DNA of 49,317 nt from Oligoflexia bacterium (GTDB lineage Bacteria > Bdellovibrionota > Bdellovibrionia > JABDDW01): assembly GCA_020847095.1 (NCBI GenBank), contig JADLCR010000002.1, forward strand, positions 1 through 49,317. The letters run 5' to 3'. This document shows, piece by piece, positions 16,452 to 25,179 of the stretch (its first letter is position 1; every line of letters begins with the position of its first letter). The position numbers and the translations under genes were made by a program. The notes beneath the pieces are model-generated. The model did not search any database. It worked only from the letters and a program-made list of their open reading frames with translations, and was not told the origin of the DNA.

Positions 16452-17303
16452 ATTTACGAAATCTAACGCCAGAGTGCTTCGAACCGCTCTTGATTTGTAA
16501 GCTTCGTAGATAAAGCCACCTTTTGGCTTTTTCGGAAAGTTCGCATTGTATCTCCCGATGGCAAAGTTAAGTCCGATAAGGCGCGCTTGGGAGTCCACCA
16601 CCGGCCCTCCACTATTTCCTGGCAAATTGTCGGCATCGTGCAAGATATGAGTACGAACCTTTAAATGTCGCAATTCAGGTAGAACACTTAAAACTTTTCC
16701 TGAAGACATCACGAGCTGCTCAGGAAAACCTGGCGGGCCATTAGTCCAAATCTTGCGTCGATCGAATTTGGGGTACCCGAAGCTATGGACATCAGTTCCA
16801 ATCATTGGCTCCGCTAGATTCCAATCTATGGGCTTAGCATCCCAATTTGATTTAGGTCGTTTGACTGTAAAAATCGCTAAATCGAGAACACGATCAATCG
16901 CAACGACCCGTTGAACCAACTCCTTAACGAGTTTTTTTCCTTTAAGCGCCACAAGGGAGCCACTGAAGCCCACTTGAGAATCTTGAGTTATAACCCATTC
17001 GACAGTGTTGTTATTCAACCCGAGACCTGCTTGATGAGGCTGATCGACAACGTGGGCGTTGGTTATAAACACAAGCTCCTCTTTGCCTTTTGAATTCATT
17101 CTTCCGATAAAGACTGATGAAGCTTGAAAGTGAATTTTTCTTGTATTGCGGTTGATAACAAAAATGCCGAACGTACTCTCGGCCACTTTCGTTAACGTTG
17201 CGTTAATTCCTGAGCTAACCGGATAAAACCCTTCGTCTGCCTTAGCCGTCACTCTCCCCAGAACAACGACCCAGATCGAAAGGGCCATGCAGATAGACCG
17301 CAT
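16395..17303 (-). CDS. Exported trypsin-like serine protease
   Basis: The 302-residue protein has a signal peptide (about 1-20, hydrophobic MALSIWVVVLG, then VTAKA) and a chymotrypsin-type catalytic triad: His84 in TNAHVVD, Asp141 in VLDLAIFTV and Ser231 in NLPGNSGGPVVD. No PDZ domain follows, so it differs from DegP. The enzyme is expected in the periplasm or outside the cell. The ATG lies directly behind a G-rich ribosome-binding site that could be masked by a hairpin (17307-17343). The EamA gene is 46 bp upstream on the same strand. The substrate is unknown. Confidence 0.85.
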   Translation of the reverse strand: MRSICMALSIWVVVLGRVTAKADEGFYPVSSGINATLTKVAESTFGIFVINRNTRKIHFQASSVFIGRMNSKGKEELVFITNAHVVDQPHQAGLGLNNNTVEWVITQDSQVGFSGSLVALKGKKLVKELVQRVVAIDRVLDLAIFTVKRPKSNWDAKPIDWNLAEPMIGTDVHSFGYPKFDRRKIWTNGPPGFPEQLVMSSGKVLSVLPELRHLKVRTHILHDADNLPGNSGGPVVDSQARLIGLNFAIGRYNANFPKKPKGGFIYEAYKSRAVRSTLALDFVNSQGLEFLEFGNVFLQSTL

Positions 17304-17306
17304 CCC

Positions 17307-17343
17307 CCACCCCCTATAAATTTTTTACATTTCTCGGGGGTGG
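17307..17343 (-). promoter_or_regulatory. Inverted repeat covering the ribosome-binding site of the protease gene
   Basis: CCACCCCC at 17307-17314 and GGGGGTGG at 17336-17343 are exact reverse complements around a 21-nt AT-rich loop. In the minus-strand transcript the second arm GGGGGUGG is the Shine-Dalgarno region, ending 3 bases before the ATG at 17303. Folding would hide it. The same hairpin could instead act as a weak terminator after the EamA gene. Confidence 0.5.
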
Positions 17344-17349
17344 AGCCAA

Positions 17350-18234
17350 TTAAGTCGAGTAAATTCTGCGACGAGGTACGAGAAAAATCGAAACAAACAG
17401 ACACGCCGTGCCAATAATCATGGCTGTATTGATGTTTTCAGCGAGCAAGACCGCACCCCAAGCGAGCGCGAGCGGACCCTTGAGATTTCCCATCACCCCG
17501 GCCATAAGGGCTGAGGTGCTCGATACGCCTTTATTCCATAGGAAAAATCCAATGCCCGTGGCAACGATCCCAAGATAGCCGGGAAGCAGCATTTGTTCTG
17601 GAGACATGCTGGTCAATGCGGAGGTGTCTGAGAGGAAAATCGCAGGAATGAGGCAAACGGCCGCCCCAATAAAAAGTCCGCGATAGGTATGATCATCATC
17701 CCATCGCCTTTCCAACTGAAACTTATCAATAAGGACATTTCCCAAGGCAAAACACAAATTACTTAGATTGATTAAAACAAATCCGGTCCAACCGTGATTG
17801 TCAAAGCCCTGCCAAAGCTCTTTGGGGAGGCAAATCGCGGCCCCCCCGACCGAAAGTACTACGGCGCCAAGGGCCCGCCGGTCCCAAGTGTTAAGCCCGG
17901 CAAAAAGGCTCAAAATATAAATGTAAATGGGCGTTAAAAGAGTCAGCGCTCCAACGAGCCCGCTGGGCAAATAGGCCAAAGAGGCTGTGTATAAAATGTA
18001 TGTTAAGGCGAATTCAAAAACGCCAATGAGAATTCCAGGAAGCCAGACTAAATGACGCTCAGGTCCGCCAAACGTGTAACGGGTCACGAGCCGCCTTTGT
18101 ACGAGCCAAACAGTGATCCCACCCAGCAAAAGCCGAATAAAAACCAATTGCCATGGGCCCAGCACCAAGAGCGCCTTCTTTGCCAGCGCAAAAGAGAGCC
18201 CCCAAATGAGCGCCGTTAGAAAAAGATAAATCAC
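17350..18234 (-). CDS. EamA/DMT-superfamily transporter
   Basis: The product has 294 residues with about ten hydrophobic helices. It begins at the GTG at 18234, which overlaps the stop of the upstream LSm-like gene (GTGA). The N-terminus IYLFLTALIWGLSFALAKKA is the classic start of an EamA repeat, and a second repeat starts near HGWTGFVLINLSNLCFALG. Members export amino acids, metabolites or drugs from the cytoplasm. The substrate cannot be read from sequence. The long extension upstream of the GTG belongs to another reading frame. Confidence 0.85.
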   Translation of the reverse strand: MIYLFLTALIWGLSFALAKKALLVLGPWQLVFIRLLLGGITVWLVQRRLVTRYTFGGPERHLVWLPGILIGVFEFALTYILYTASLAYLPSGLVGALTLLTPIYIYILSLFAGLNTWDRRALGAVVLSVGGAAICLPKELWQGFDNHGWTGFVLINLSNLCFALGNVLIDKFQLERRWDDDHTYRGLFIGAAVCLIPAIFLSDTSALTSMSPEQMLLPGYLGIVATGIGFFLWNKGVSSTSALMAGVMGNLKGPLALAWGAVLLAENINTAMIIGTACLFVSIFLVPRRRIYST

Positions 18235-18446
18235 CAGCCCACCTCCACCCGCTCCACTTGATTCAAGGTCACGATATGGAGCTGAGGGTTTGCCGGTTCC
18301 TTTTGCAAAATATGATAATCGCCTTGATCGGTTTTGTGAATGACAGTGCCTTTTATGACGTTTCCTGATTTCAAAAACGCCGTTACGGTCCACCCGATTT
18401 CAAGGCTTAACTGAAGATTTTCGCTCGAATCGTTTTGCGATTTCAT
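18231..18446 (-). CDS. Small protein with an LSm/Hfq-like fold pattern
   Basis: The 71-residue product starts at the ATG at 18446 (MKSQNDSSENLQ). A strand-turn-strand pattern follows: GWTVTAFLKSGNVIKGTVI resembles the Sm1 motif and HIVTLNQVERVEV resembles Sm2, with a short helix-like lead before. Length is like bacterial Hfq (70-100). The canonical Hfq YKHAI segment is absent, so RNA binding is only a guess. The gene is translationally coupled to the EamA transporter and divergent from mutT. A small SH3-like barrel of another sort is the main alternative. Confidence 0.6.
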   Translation of the reverse strand: MKSQNDSSENLQLSLEIGWTVTAFLKSGNVIKGTVIHKTDQGDYHILQKEPANPQLHIVTLNQVERVEVGW

Positions 18447-18510
18447 CGCGACAGACTGTAATCGAAAAAGATGACAAAGTACATGCAACTGACCTATTCT
18501 GCAGGGAGTT

Positions 18511-18936
18511 ATGAATAAACTGAAAAAAAGAGGCATTTGGATTCCCGTTGTTACCGGTCTACTGAGAAAAGAAGGAAAGATTCTTTTAGGTCGCCGACCG
18601 GTTGGGGAAAGTCTTGCCGGAGCTTGGGAGTTTCCAGGTGGTAAAATTGACCAAGGAGAACTCCCCCAAGAAGCCCTTGCTCGCGAGCTTCAAGAGGAAG
18701 TGGGTATTGAAGCAGAAATAGGACCTTTGAGATTGGTTCACACCCACTCTTATGGGGAGCGCGGAGTTCTTTTGGTGTTTTATGACGTTCACTTCTGGAA
18801 GGGCGAACCAAAAACTCTCTATCACGAAGATCTCATTTGGGTGGCCCCTGATGAGCTCCGTCGTCTTGAAATTCCAGAAGCCAATCGACGGATTCTGGAT
18901 CACCTTATTCATATTTTGAAGAATCCCCAAACTTGA
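18511..18936 (+). CDS. mutT: Nudix hydrolase, MutT-like
   Basis: The 141-residue protein has a complete Nudix box at about 44-66: G-x5-E at GKIDQGE, then x7-R-E-x2-E-E-x-G-I. GRRPVGESLAGAWEFPGG before it is typical of MutT. MutT cleaves 8-oxo-dGTP to the monophosphate in the cytoplasm and so prevents mutations. An ADP-ribose or other nucleotide substrate cannot be excluded. The ATG follows CAGGGAG. A possible promoter is ATGACA at 18471-18476 and TATTCT at 18495-18500. Confidence 0.88.
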   Translation: MNKLKKRGIWIPVVTGLLRKEGKILLGRRPVGESLAGAWEFPGGKIDQGELPQEALARELQEEVGIEAEIGPLRLVHTHSYGERGVLLVFYDVHFWKGEPKTLYHEDLIWVAPDELRRLEIPEANRRILDHLIHILKNPQT

Positions 18937-18943
18937 GGGTGCA

Positions 18944-20011
18944 ATGGCCAAAGTCTGCATTGTCACTATGGAATTTCCCGACAATGATCAGTCGCCCGTT
19001 CCGCTTGCAAGCCTGACCCTTGCTCAGTGCTTAAGTTCCTTAGGACATCAAGTCAACGTTGCCACCTGGGCGGACAAAGAAATTGTTAATTCAGCGGATC
19101 GCTTTTTGATTCACAAGATATTTTCCAATGAGCCCATCCAGACTGCGATTCGATGGGCGAAATTTTATGCCGCTCATCAACCCGAAATTATTCATATTGT
19201 TTGGCAGTCAACAAGAGGGCCTCGGCAGTGGGCCTTTGTCGGATTTTTGATGGGGCTTGTGATTCCAAGTGCCGTCGCCTCGGGCGCCAAAGTCATTTCT
19301 AGTGATCTTCAATATTCTAGGAACATTATTAACAGATTGGCATTTCCGCTCTTGAAGTCCTCATTTAAAACGGACCTCGTCTTTTCGCTTCCTATCTCAA
19401 ATGATGTCAAGTCGGCTGAAATTTCAAACAAAACCCTTTCATGGTTTTGCTCGCCAGAATTTTCCAAAACCTCCGAACAAAGTTTTTTAAGTTTACTGAA
19501 ATTTATCAAAGATGCCCCGCAATGGAAGTTGCAGCTCATCGCCCAGGTTGAGTCACTTTCTCCCATTCAAAGGCTGCGCCTTGAAGAATTGATATCAAGC
19601 CAGAACTTGCGCTCCAAGGTGAGTTGGACTTGGGTTCGAGGGTTCAAAAACTGGGCTATGGCCGCAAACGGAGTCGCCGTTTTTTTTAACGAATTTCCAA
19701 TAAACCCATTATTGAATCAGATTTATCGAAGATATCTCAAACAAGGGCAAATACTGATATTCAACCATGAATGTTCCACCGCCATTGATGGACTGCTTGT
19801 GTCGGGGCAAAACTGTTTTTTATTGAACAAAGATGAAGCTAAGCTTGGCCAAGTCATCACGGCCTTGAAATCTGAAACAATGATCGCCGAGCTTCAAGGG
19901 GCCGCTCAAAAAATAAATAGCCTTAATGGCGACGATCTGAAGATCAATGAGTTAAATAGATTTTACACCGAAGTCTTAGGCGCTAGGCCAAAATCTCTTC
20001 TAGGGCTTTAA
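18944..20011 (+). CDS. GT-B-fold glycosyltransferase-like protein, divergent
   Basis: The 355-residue protein starts 7 bp after mutT. The N-terminus KVCIVTMEFPDND, then PLASLTLAQCLSSLGHQVNVATW, has the layout of the acceptor domain of GT4 enzymes, including the alternation of nucleotide-fold strands and helices. HQPEIIHIVWQSTRGPRQW parallels the xPDIIHxH segment. The donor half has no clear K-G or E-x7-E signature, so activity is uncertain. The genes around it (an aminotransferase, GT4 and O-antigen ligase) make a role in surface glycan synthesis likely. The last 29 bp overlap the convergent aminotransferase gene. Confidence 0.6.
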   Translation: MAKVCIVTMEFPDNDQSPVPLASLTLAQCLSSLGHQVNVATWADKEIVNSADRFLIHKIFSNEPIQTAIRWAKFYAAHQPEIIHIVWQSTRGPRQWAFVGFLMGLVIPSAVASGAKVISSDLQYSRNIINRLAFPLLKSSFKTDLVFSLPISNDVKSAEISNKTLSWFCSPEFSKTSEQSFLSLLKFIKDAPQWKLQLIAQVESLSPIQRLRLEELISSQNLRSKVSWTWVRGFKNWAMAANGVAVFFNEFPINPLLNQIYRRYLKQGQILIFNHECSTAIDGLLVSGQNCFLLNKDEAKLGQVITALKSETMIAELQGAAQKINSLNGDDLKINELNRFYTEVLGARPKSLLGL

Positions 20012-21107
20012 TCACTGACAGTTGTTCTTGGTCCCGAAGCTCCGGAAATATCGGAAGCGCCAAGGCCCGAGAGGCGGCAAACTGAGATATCGGAAATTCA
20101 TTTTCGTTATATCCGCCCATTGCCTTAAATACGGGTTGGGCTGGAATCGTCTTTGGATAAAAAATATCCGTGGGAATTCCCTTTTGCTCAAGCGCCGCTC
20201 TTACTTGGTCTCGATTTTCAACCAGTACCGTAAACTGATTCCAAACATGAAACCGTCCCCCTAGAGTTTTGGGAAGACGAATTTTATTCTTCTTTTCAAG
20301 GGGCCCAAGGGCCTCTTGATATTGTCTTGCAAGCGCTTGGCGTCGACTGACAAGTCGATCAAGATGACGAAGCTTCACTCGGCAAACGGCAACCTGAAGA
20401 GCATCCATTCTAGAGTTCCAACCTAAAATATCGTGCGTGTAACGCACTTTCATTCCGTGGGCTCTCAATAATTTCACTTTATCTGCAAGTTGTGAATCAT
20501 TGGTTGTCACCAATCCGCCTTCACCGGCTCCACCAAGATTCTTTGTCGGATAAAAGCTTGTGGCTCCCATGAGGCCCATGCCTCCCGATTGAAGATTGTG
20601 ATATTTTGCCCCGATACTCTGAGCAAAATCTTCCACAATGGGAATTCCAGTTTTTCGGCTAAGTGCCATCAACGGCTCCATCTCGGCCGTTTGACCAAAA
20701 AGGTGAACGGGCATGATCGCCTTGGTTTTAGAAGTTATCTTTGATTCAATTTGAGAAGGATCTAGGTTAAATGACTCTAGATCGATGTCGGCAAAAACAG
20801 GTTTTGCTCCGGCCAACAAAATCGAACTGGCTGAAGCAAAAAAGCTAAACGGAGAGGTAATCACTTCGTCCCCGGCGCCAACTCCCATGGCCTTCAAGGC
20901 CAATACAAGCGCATCGGTGCCGGATCCGCAAGTCAGAGCGAACTTTACCCCAATGTAAGAGGCAATTTCTTGTTCGAAATCCGTAACTTCTTGGCCCAAA
21001 ATAAAAGTCTGTTTTTCAAAGATCTGATTAACCCGCTCAAGGACCTCGCCTTTTATTTCTTGGTACTGCCGGGTGAGATCAAAAAATGGAAAATTTGGAT
21101 TGGCCAT
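19983..21107 (-). CDS. DegT/DnrJ/EryC1/StrS-family sugar aminotransferase
   Basis: The 374-residue PLP enzyme has the entry motif FFDLTRQYQEI, the cofactor region CGSGTDALVLAL, VEDFAQSIGA with Asp160 and Gln163, and the internal-aldimine Lys189 in TSFYPTKNLGGAGEGG. The C-terminal half includes HDILGWNSRMDALQVAV. Members transaminate keto groups on nucleotide sugars at C3 or C4. It could use a ketone made by the redox enzymes at 7405-10561 (inference). It is read away from the GT4 gene at 21217. No other aminotransferase occurs in the window. Confidence 0.9.
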   Translation of the reverse strand: MANPNFPFFDLTRQYQEIKGEVLERVNQIFEKQTFILGQEVTDFEQEIASYIGVKFALTCGSGTDALVLALKAMGVGAGDEVITSPFSFFASASSILLAGAKPVFADIDLESFNLDPSQIESKITSKTKAIMPVHLFGQTAEMEPLMALSRKTGIPIVEDFAQSIGAKYHNLQSGGMGLMGATSFYPTKNLGGAGEGGLVTTNDSQLADKVKLLRAHGMKVRYTHDILGWNSRMDALQVAVCRVKLRHLDRLVSRRQALARQYQEALGPLEKKNKIRLPKTLGGRFHVWNQFTVLVENRDQVRAALEQKGIPTDIFYPKTIPAQPVFKAMGGYNENEFPISQFAASRALALPIFPELRDQEQLSVIKALEEILA

Positions 21108-21179
21108 AGTGCCTCGCTTTGGTTGAGCAACTCACCCCTCATTCATAATCACGGAAATAGCATATGTCACGTTAAAGTA

Positions 21180-21209
21180 TTGATTTGAGTACCAAAAACC
21201 AATTACGCT
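21180..21209 (+). promoter_or_regulatory. Possible promoter for the GT4 gene, giving a leaderless message
   Basis: TTGATT at 21180-21185 and TACGCT at 21204-21209 are spaced by 18 bp. The ATG of the next gene is 8 bases past the -10 element, so the transcript would begin at or near the start codon. No clear Shine-Dalgarno sequence is present. Confidence 0.35.
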
Positions 21210-21216
21210 TCTAGGC

Positions 21217-22467
21217 ATGAAGCGAAGCTTTCCAGCCCAGCTTAATATTTGTTTTACGAGCCACCGGTACCCCTTGTCTGAGTGGGCGGCGCCTTACGGT
21301 TTTTTGTGGGTTTTGACCCAACGACTGGCTGATCGCGGCCATAAGGTAACTGTTATTACGACTGAATCCCCCCGAGATCGCCTATCAATGAAGTACAACG
21401 GAGTCGATGTGCATTACCTCGAAAGAGGGCTTTATTCCGATACCATTGGTGGGCGCCGTGAAGCTGTTTACGAAAAATTTGAGGAACTTCACTTCCAACA
21501 ACCCTTTGACATTGTTCATAGCGTTGACGACTCAGGCCTTTACATTGCCCTTCACAAGAAAGTCCTTCAGGCACAAGTCATTCTAGATGCCAGCGTGCTC
21601 GAACTTGACCAGATTTTAGGTATCCTGGGACTAACTGAAGAAACTGTTTTGAGTTACCTGAGTGCGAGCTTTTCTATCGTTTACCGTTTCTTGAAAAGCT
21701 TTTTCAGTGAAGCTCACACCGGCTTAAAGCGCGCCAACGGAATTTTCGTGGCCTCGCCCGACGAACAAGAAATCCTAGAGCGCTTTTACTTTCTCCCCTC
21801 TATAAAATCTTTTGTTGTTCCCTTGGGTATGGATGGAAGTCGTTTTGAACCAAGGCAAACCAAGGCTCAAGTCCTACAGCAGCTGGGCATCGAACCCGAT
21901 ACGCAGCTGATCCTGACGGTCACTCCCATGCTACACGTGGAAGAAACCAAGAATCTGCTGACGGCCTTTGAACGTGTCGTCGTTAAAAAGCCAAAAACAG
22001 CGCTAGTTGTCATAGGAGAGGGGCCTAAGTTCAAAGAAATTGAGCTTCACGCCCTAAATCTGGTTTTGGGCAGCAAAGTGCACTTTTTGGGAGACGTGAG
22101 TCCCGAACAGCTTAACGAGCTGATTAATGCAAGCGACGTGTTCGTCAATCTCTACTCACGGTCCTCGGGCTACGAACAATCCGTATTAGAGGCAATGGCC
22201 TGTTGCAAAACCGTTATCACAAGCAATGTGGGAACCAGCCCTCATGTCATTCAAAATGGGACCGACGGGTTCTTAGTTCGACCAACCGAAATCGGCTCGC
22301 TCTCTCGACTCTTGATCCAAGTCGTTTCTCACCAGGTTGATACGCGGAGCATCGGAGATAAAGCGCGAAAGAAGGTTCTGAAATTGTTTGATAATGAACG
22401 AATGGTTGACGAAACTATGAATGCATACAAAAAGATACTTATCACTTGCGGAAAGTACAAAGCGTGA
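21217..22467 (+). CDS. Glycosyltransferase family 4
   Basis: The 416-residue protein begins with NICFTSHRYPLSEWAAPYGF and LTQRLADRGHKVTVITTE, a standard GT4 acceptor domain. The donor domain has VTPMLHVEETKNLLTAFE, VIGEGPKFKEIE, VHFLGDVSPEQL and SVLEAMACCKTVITSNVGT. The terminal Glu of the E-x7-E pattern is kept, and the first position is not clearly Glu. It should add one sugar to a lipid-linked glycan in the cytoplasm. It is coupled to the O-antigen ligase gene by a 4-nt overlap. Confidence 0.88.
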   Translation: MKRSFPAQLNICFTSHRYPLSEWAAPYGFLWVLTQRLADRGHKVTVITTESPRDRLSMKYNGVDVHYLERGLYSDTIGGRREAVYEKFEELHFQQPFDIVHSVDDSGLYIALHKKVLQAQVILDASVLELDQILGILGLTEETVLSYLSASFSIVYRFLKSFFSEAHTGLKRANGIFVASPDEQEILERFYFLPSIKSFVVPLGMDGSRFEPRQTKAQVLQQLGIEPDTQLILTVTPMLHVEETKNLLTAFERVVVKKPKTALVVIGEGPKFKEIELHALNLVLGSKVHFLGDVSPEQLNELINASDVFVNLYSRSSGYEQSVLEAMACCKTVITSNVGTSPHVIQNGTDGFLVRPTEIGSLSRLLIQVVSHQVDTRSIGDKARKKVLKLFDNERMVDETMNAYKKILITCGKYKA

Positions 22468-23771
22468 GCAAAGACCAAGTTTTTTCATCAGTTAAGTCTG
22501 CCTGTCTAAAATCCGTTGTCGGGCTTTTCTTTATTTACGCATTGGCCTTAACTTCGTCGATGGCGGCCATGGAAATTAGTAGTTGGACCATCGCACTTTT
22601 GTTTACCCTTTACTATTTAACCGATCGATTTTCGAAGAAACGCTCAGTGGAAGTGTTCACGCTTGGGGCAGAAGTTCCGATTTTTTTACTGATCATTTTT
22701 GTGGCAATCGGTTTAGGACAAAGTCCTGCGGTCACTGACAACGCCACCTATTTTGCCGCTCTCGGGAGTCTAAGAAATCTCATTTTATTATTCTTTTTAG
22801 CCTACGGCCTGCAGCTACTGAGAAATCTCAACGGGCTACTATTCACCTTAGTTGCCGGCGCAACACTGGTCGCGGGATACGGCATCTGGCAACACTTTAC
22901 TGGCATTGATCTTTGGCGTGGAGACAATCGGGCTTTAGTGCCGATCAATTGGGGAGATAAAAACCTCTATTCCACCGTTGGTTTTTTCAGCCACCATCTC
23001 ACGTTTGGTCATAGTTATATGATGATTCTCTGTCTCCCTTGGGCGGCTATGATTTTACAAAAAAGGCGCCCCTGGTACTGGCATTTGGGAATTGGGCTGT
23101 CTTTTGCGGTCATTCTCACGAGCATCATTTGTACTTATGGTCGAGGCGTTTGGATCGCGCTCGCCGTAGCCCTTCCCATCATGGCTTTGTTTGCCAGTCG
23201 AAGACTCTTTATTTTCAGCCTGTTATTATTGTCTATCGTCAGCGGCATTTTGATGAAGGTCTCACCCGAATTTAAAGAGCGGGCTTTATCAGTCTTCGCA
23301 CAAAACTATCACAGCAACGAAGAGCGAAAAAAGCTTTGGCAGGCCAACGTTCAGATGTTTCAAGATTCGCCATGGCTTGGAGTCGGATACCGGCAAAATG
23401 AGGCGCTTTCTCAAGAATATTATAAAAAAATGGGGATCGCCGAAGGCATGTCAGGACACGCCCATAGCAATTATCTCGAGATGCTTTCGACAACCGGAAT
23501 CTTAGGGTTCGGCGCTTACATGCTTTTCATATTAGCTTTTGTTTTGCTCACCATTCGGCTCTATGGCTCCATTCCGCGCACCCATTACTGGCACCGCGTT
23601 TTCGCTCTGGCCGCCTTGGGAGCTCAGATCGCGCTTCACGTTGGAGGGCTCACACAGTGGAATTTCGGAGATTCCGAGGTCCAGCACCAGTACATTTTGT
23701 GGCTCGCCATTGTCGGATACATGAGTCACCGGTACTACTGTCATATTGTTTCCGACGACCACGCCCTTTGA
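22464..23771 (+). CDS. O-antigen ligase/polymerase family membrane protein
   Basis: I chose the GTG at 22464 because it overlaps the upstream stop (GTGA) with GGAAAG before it. This gives 435 residues with about ten to twelve hydrophobic helices. The Wzy_C-type region has TYGRGVWIALAVALP and a large periplasmic loop with NEERKKLWQANVQMFQDSPW, then LGVGY and SGHAHSNYLEMLSTTGILG, where the conserved Arg and His lie. Such proteins join O-antigen to lipid A core (WaaL) or polymerise repeat units (Wzy) on the periplasmic side. Sequence alone does not separate the two. Confidence 0.85.
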   Translation: MSKDQVFSSVKSACLKSVVGLFFIYALALTSSMAAMEISSWTIALLFTLYYLTDRFSKKRSVEVFTLGAEVPIFLLIIFVAIGLGQSPAVTDNATYFAALGSLRNLILLFFLAYGLQLLRNLNGLLFTLVAGATLVAGYGIWQHFTGIDLWRGDNRALVPINWGDKNLYSTVGFFSHHLTFGHSYMMILCLPWAAMILQKRRPWYWHLGIGLSFAVILTSIICTYGRGVWIALAVALPIMALFASRRLFIFSLLLLSIVSGILMKVSPEFKERALSVFAQNYHSNEERKKLWQANVQMFQDSPWLGVGYRQNEALSQEYYKKMGIAEGMSGHAHSNYLEMLSTTGILGFGAYMLFILAFVLLTIRLYGSIPRTHYWHRVFALAALGAQIALHVGGLTQWNFGDSEVQHQYILWLAIVGYMSHRYYCHIVSDDHAL

Positions 23772-23824
23772 TCGCTAATGCTGGGCATTAATCCCAAAAA
23801 ACCTCATCTTTCTAAAGATTTGTA

Positions 23825-23852
23825 TTGAATAGGGGGACTTCACCGGTATCAT
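23825..23852 (+). promoter_or_regulatory. Sigma-70-type promoter for the IHF gene
   Basis: TTGAAT at 23825-23830 and TATCAT at 23847-23852 are spaced by 16 bp, upstream of a strong GGGAGG ribosome-binding site and the ATG at 23880. Confidence 0.5.
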
Positions 23853-23879
23853 TAAATCAGAAACCTGGGAGGCACTCAC

Positions 23880-24194
23880 ATGACCAAAGCAGATCTTATC
23901 AACAAGATCTCCGAGAAAGCCGGCATTACTCGCGTTAAGGCAGAAACCGTTGTGAATACCATTTTTGACTGTATGGTGGAGTCGCTCATGAGAGACGACC
24001 GCATCGAAATCCGAGGCTTCGGAAGCTTTGTGAACCGCCAATACGGCGCCTACCAGGGCCGAAACCCTCGCACTGGCGAAGTCATTCATGTGGGAGAAAA
24101 GAAGCTTCCATTTTTTAAAGTCGGTAAAGAATTAAAAGAAGAAGTTAACGGCGCACCAAAGTCTAATAAAGGTGGCTCAGGATCCGAAGGCTAA
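23880..24194 (+). CDS. ihfB: Integration host factor beta-type HU-family protein
   Basis: The 104-residue protein starts MTKADLINKISEKAGIT and has the DNA-bending arm GRNPRTGE with the intercalating Pro. RIEIRGFGSF and KLPFFKVGKELKEEVNG favour IHF-beta over HU. A Ser/Gly/Lys-rich tail of about 14 residues (PKSNKGGSGSEG) extends beyond the usual end. It should bend DNA in the nucleoid with an IHF-alpha partner that is not in the window. The gene is single, with its own promoter, and ends 7 bp from a convergent gene. Confidence 0.9.
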   Translation: MTKADLINKISEKAGITRVKAETVVNTIFDCMVESLMRDDRIEIRGFGSFVNRQYGAYQGRNPRTGEVIHVGEKKLPFFKVGKELKEEVNGAPKSNKGGSGSEG

Positions 24195-24201
24195 TCAGCC
24201 C

Positions 24202-25011
24202 CTAGAACTCTTCAAAATTACCATCAAAAGGTGAAGGAGCCAGTGGTTCGGCTTCGTCTGGCGCACTCTCTGTTGGACCCTTGGTCACCGGCTCGCGGCT
24301 CCAATCATCATCAGCTCTCAAACGCTCGGCCCCACTTTCTAACCGATTTGTATCGAGCCGATTATCAATCGAAAAGATACTTCGACCTTGGGCCAGCTTA
24401 TAACTGATCTCCACATATCCCCATTCGCCAAACTTAAACAGGTAACCTTTGCGTGAATGTTGCAAATCTAGAACTAATCGCTCGTTGATGTATCGAATCA
24501 GCTCTGACCGGTAGCCGTTAGAGTCATCAATGGCAAGCTCCGCCAGAGATTCCATCACAGCCTTGCGGTTGGCCAAAAACAACTCATAGATCTTTTTCTT
24601 TGCTACTCTTCTCGCTTTATCGATCGCCGTCCCTCGCATCAATCTTTCGTAGATTTGAATCCGCGTGGGAGCCTTACTAGCGCCAAGTCCTGCGCGACGG
24701 CGCAAATCGGTGTTTTTTACAGCGAGCTCTCGAATCGCATCCTCAACTTCATAAATATAACTTTGATAAGTTTCCGACTCCGCAAGCGATTCCTTTTTGC
24801 GATCTTTAAAACGATCTGGCTGAACAATGCGTAAATACAGGAGATCGCCCTTCACCTGCTTTTCTAAGGTTGTGAGGTCAAGACCTGATACCTCGCTGCC
24901 TTTAAGGTAAGCATCGACGCCGCCAGTGATGTTAAAGGGGACCTGTTTTGTTGGCCTGGCTTGGGAAAAATTTCCCCAAATCACAAGCGCCAAGAGAGCT
25001 AGAGTTTTCAT
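24202..25011 (-). CDS. Exported protein of unknown function
   Basis: The 269-residue product has a signal peptide (KTLALLALVIWGNFSQA). The body is mostly helical and charged, with KARRVAKKKIYELFLANRK near the middle, then a beta-rich part GYLFKFGEWGYVEISYKLAQ. The C-terminus is acidic and Pro-rich and ends NFEEF. I recognise no family. It is predicted to be periplasmic or outer-membrane associated. No partner on the same strand lies close by. Confidence 0.7.
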   Translation of the reverse strand: MKTLALLALVIWGNFSQARPTKQVPFNITGGVDAYLKGSEVSGLDLTTLEKQVKGDLLYLRIVQPDRFKDRKKESLAESETYQSYIYEVEDAIRELAVKNTDLRRRAGLGASKAPTRIQIYERLMRGTAIDKARRVAKKKIYELFLANRKAVMESLAELAIDDSNGYRSELIRYINERLVLDLQHSRKGYLFKFGEWGYVEISYKLAQGRSIFSIDNRLDTNRLESGAERLRADDDWSREPVTKGPTESAPDEAEPLAPSPFDGNFEEF

Positions 25012-25104
25012 TTACTGAACATCCGCTTCTATCTGTAAAACAATCGTAAACCCACGACAATAGTACAGTATTTGATGCTTCGTGTCAAAGATTTAGTAGG
25101 TATT

Positions 25105-25133
25105 TTGAATTTTTTCTATACCTCAAAATTCAA
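25105..25133. repeat. 9-bp inverted repeat upstream of epmA
   Basis: TTGAATTTT at 25105-25113 and AAAATTCAA at 25125-25133 are exact reverse complements with an 11-bp spacer. They lie 47 bp before the start of the epmA-like gene. A TTATAA element further on could be its -10 box. An operator is possible. The AT-richness makes chance occurrence likely too. Confidence 0.3.
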
Positions 25134-25179
25134 TGATTTCATTAGGTTAGATAAGACGCCCTATGTTATAAGTGCGCCC

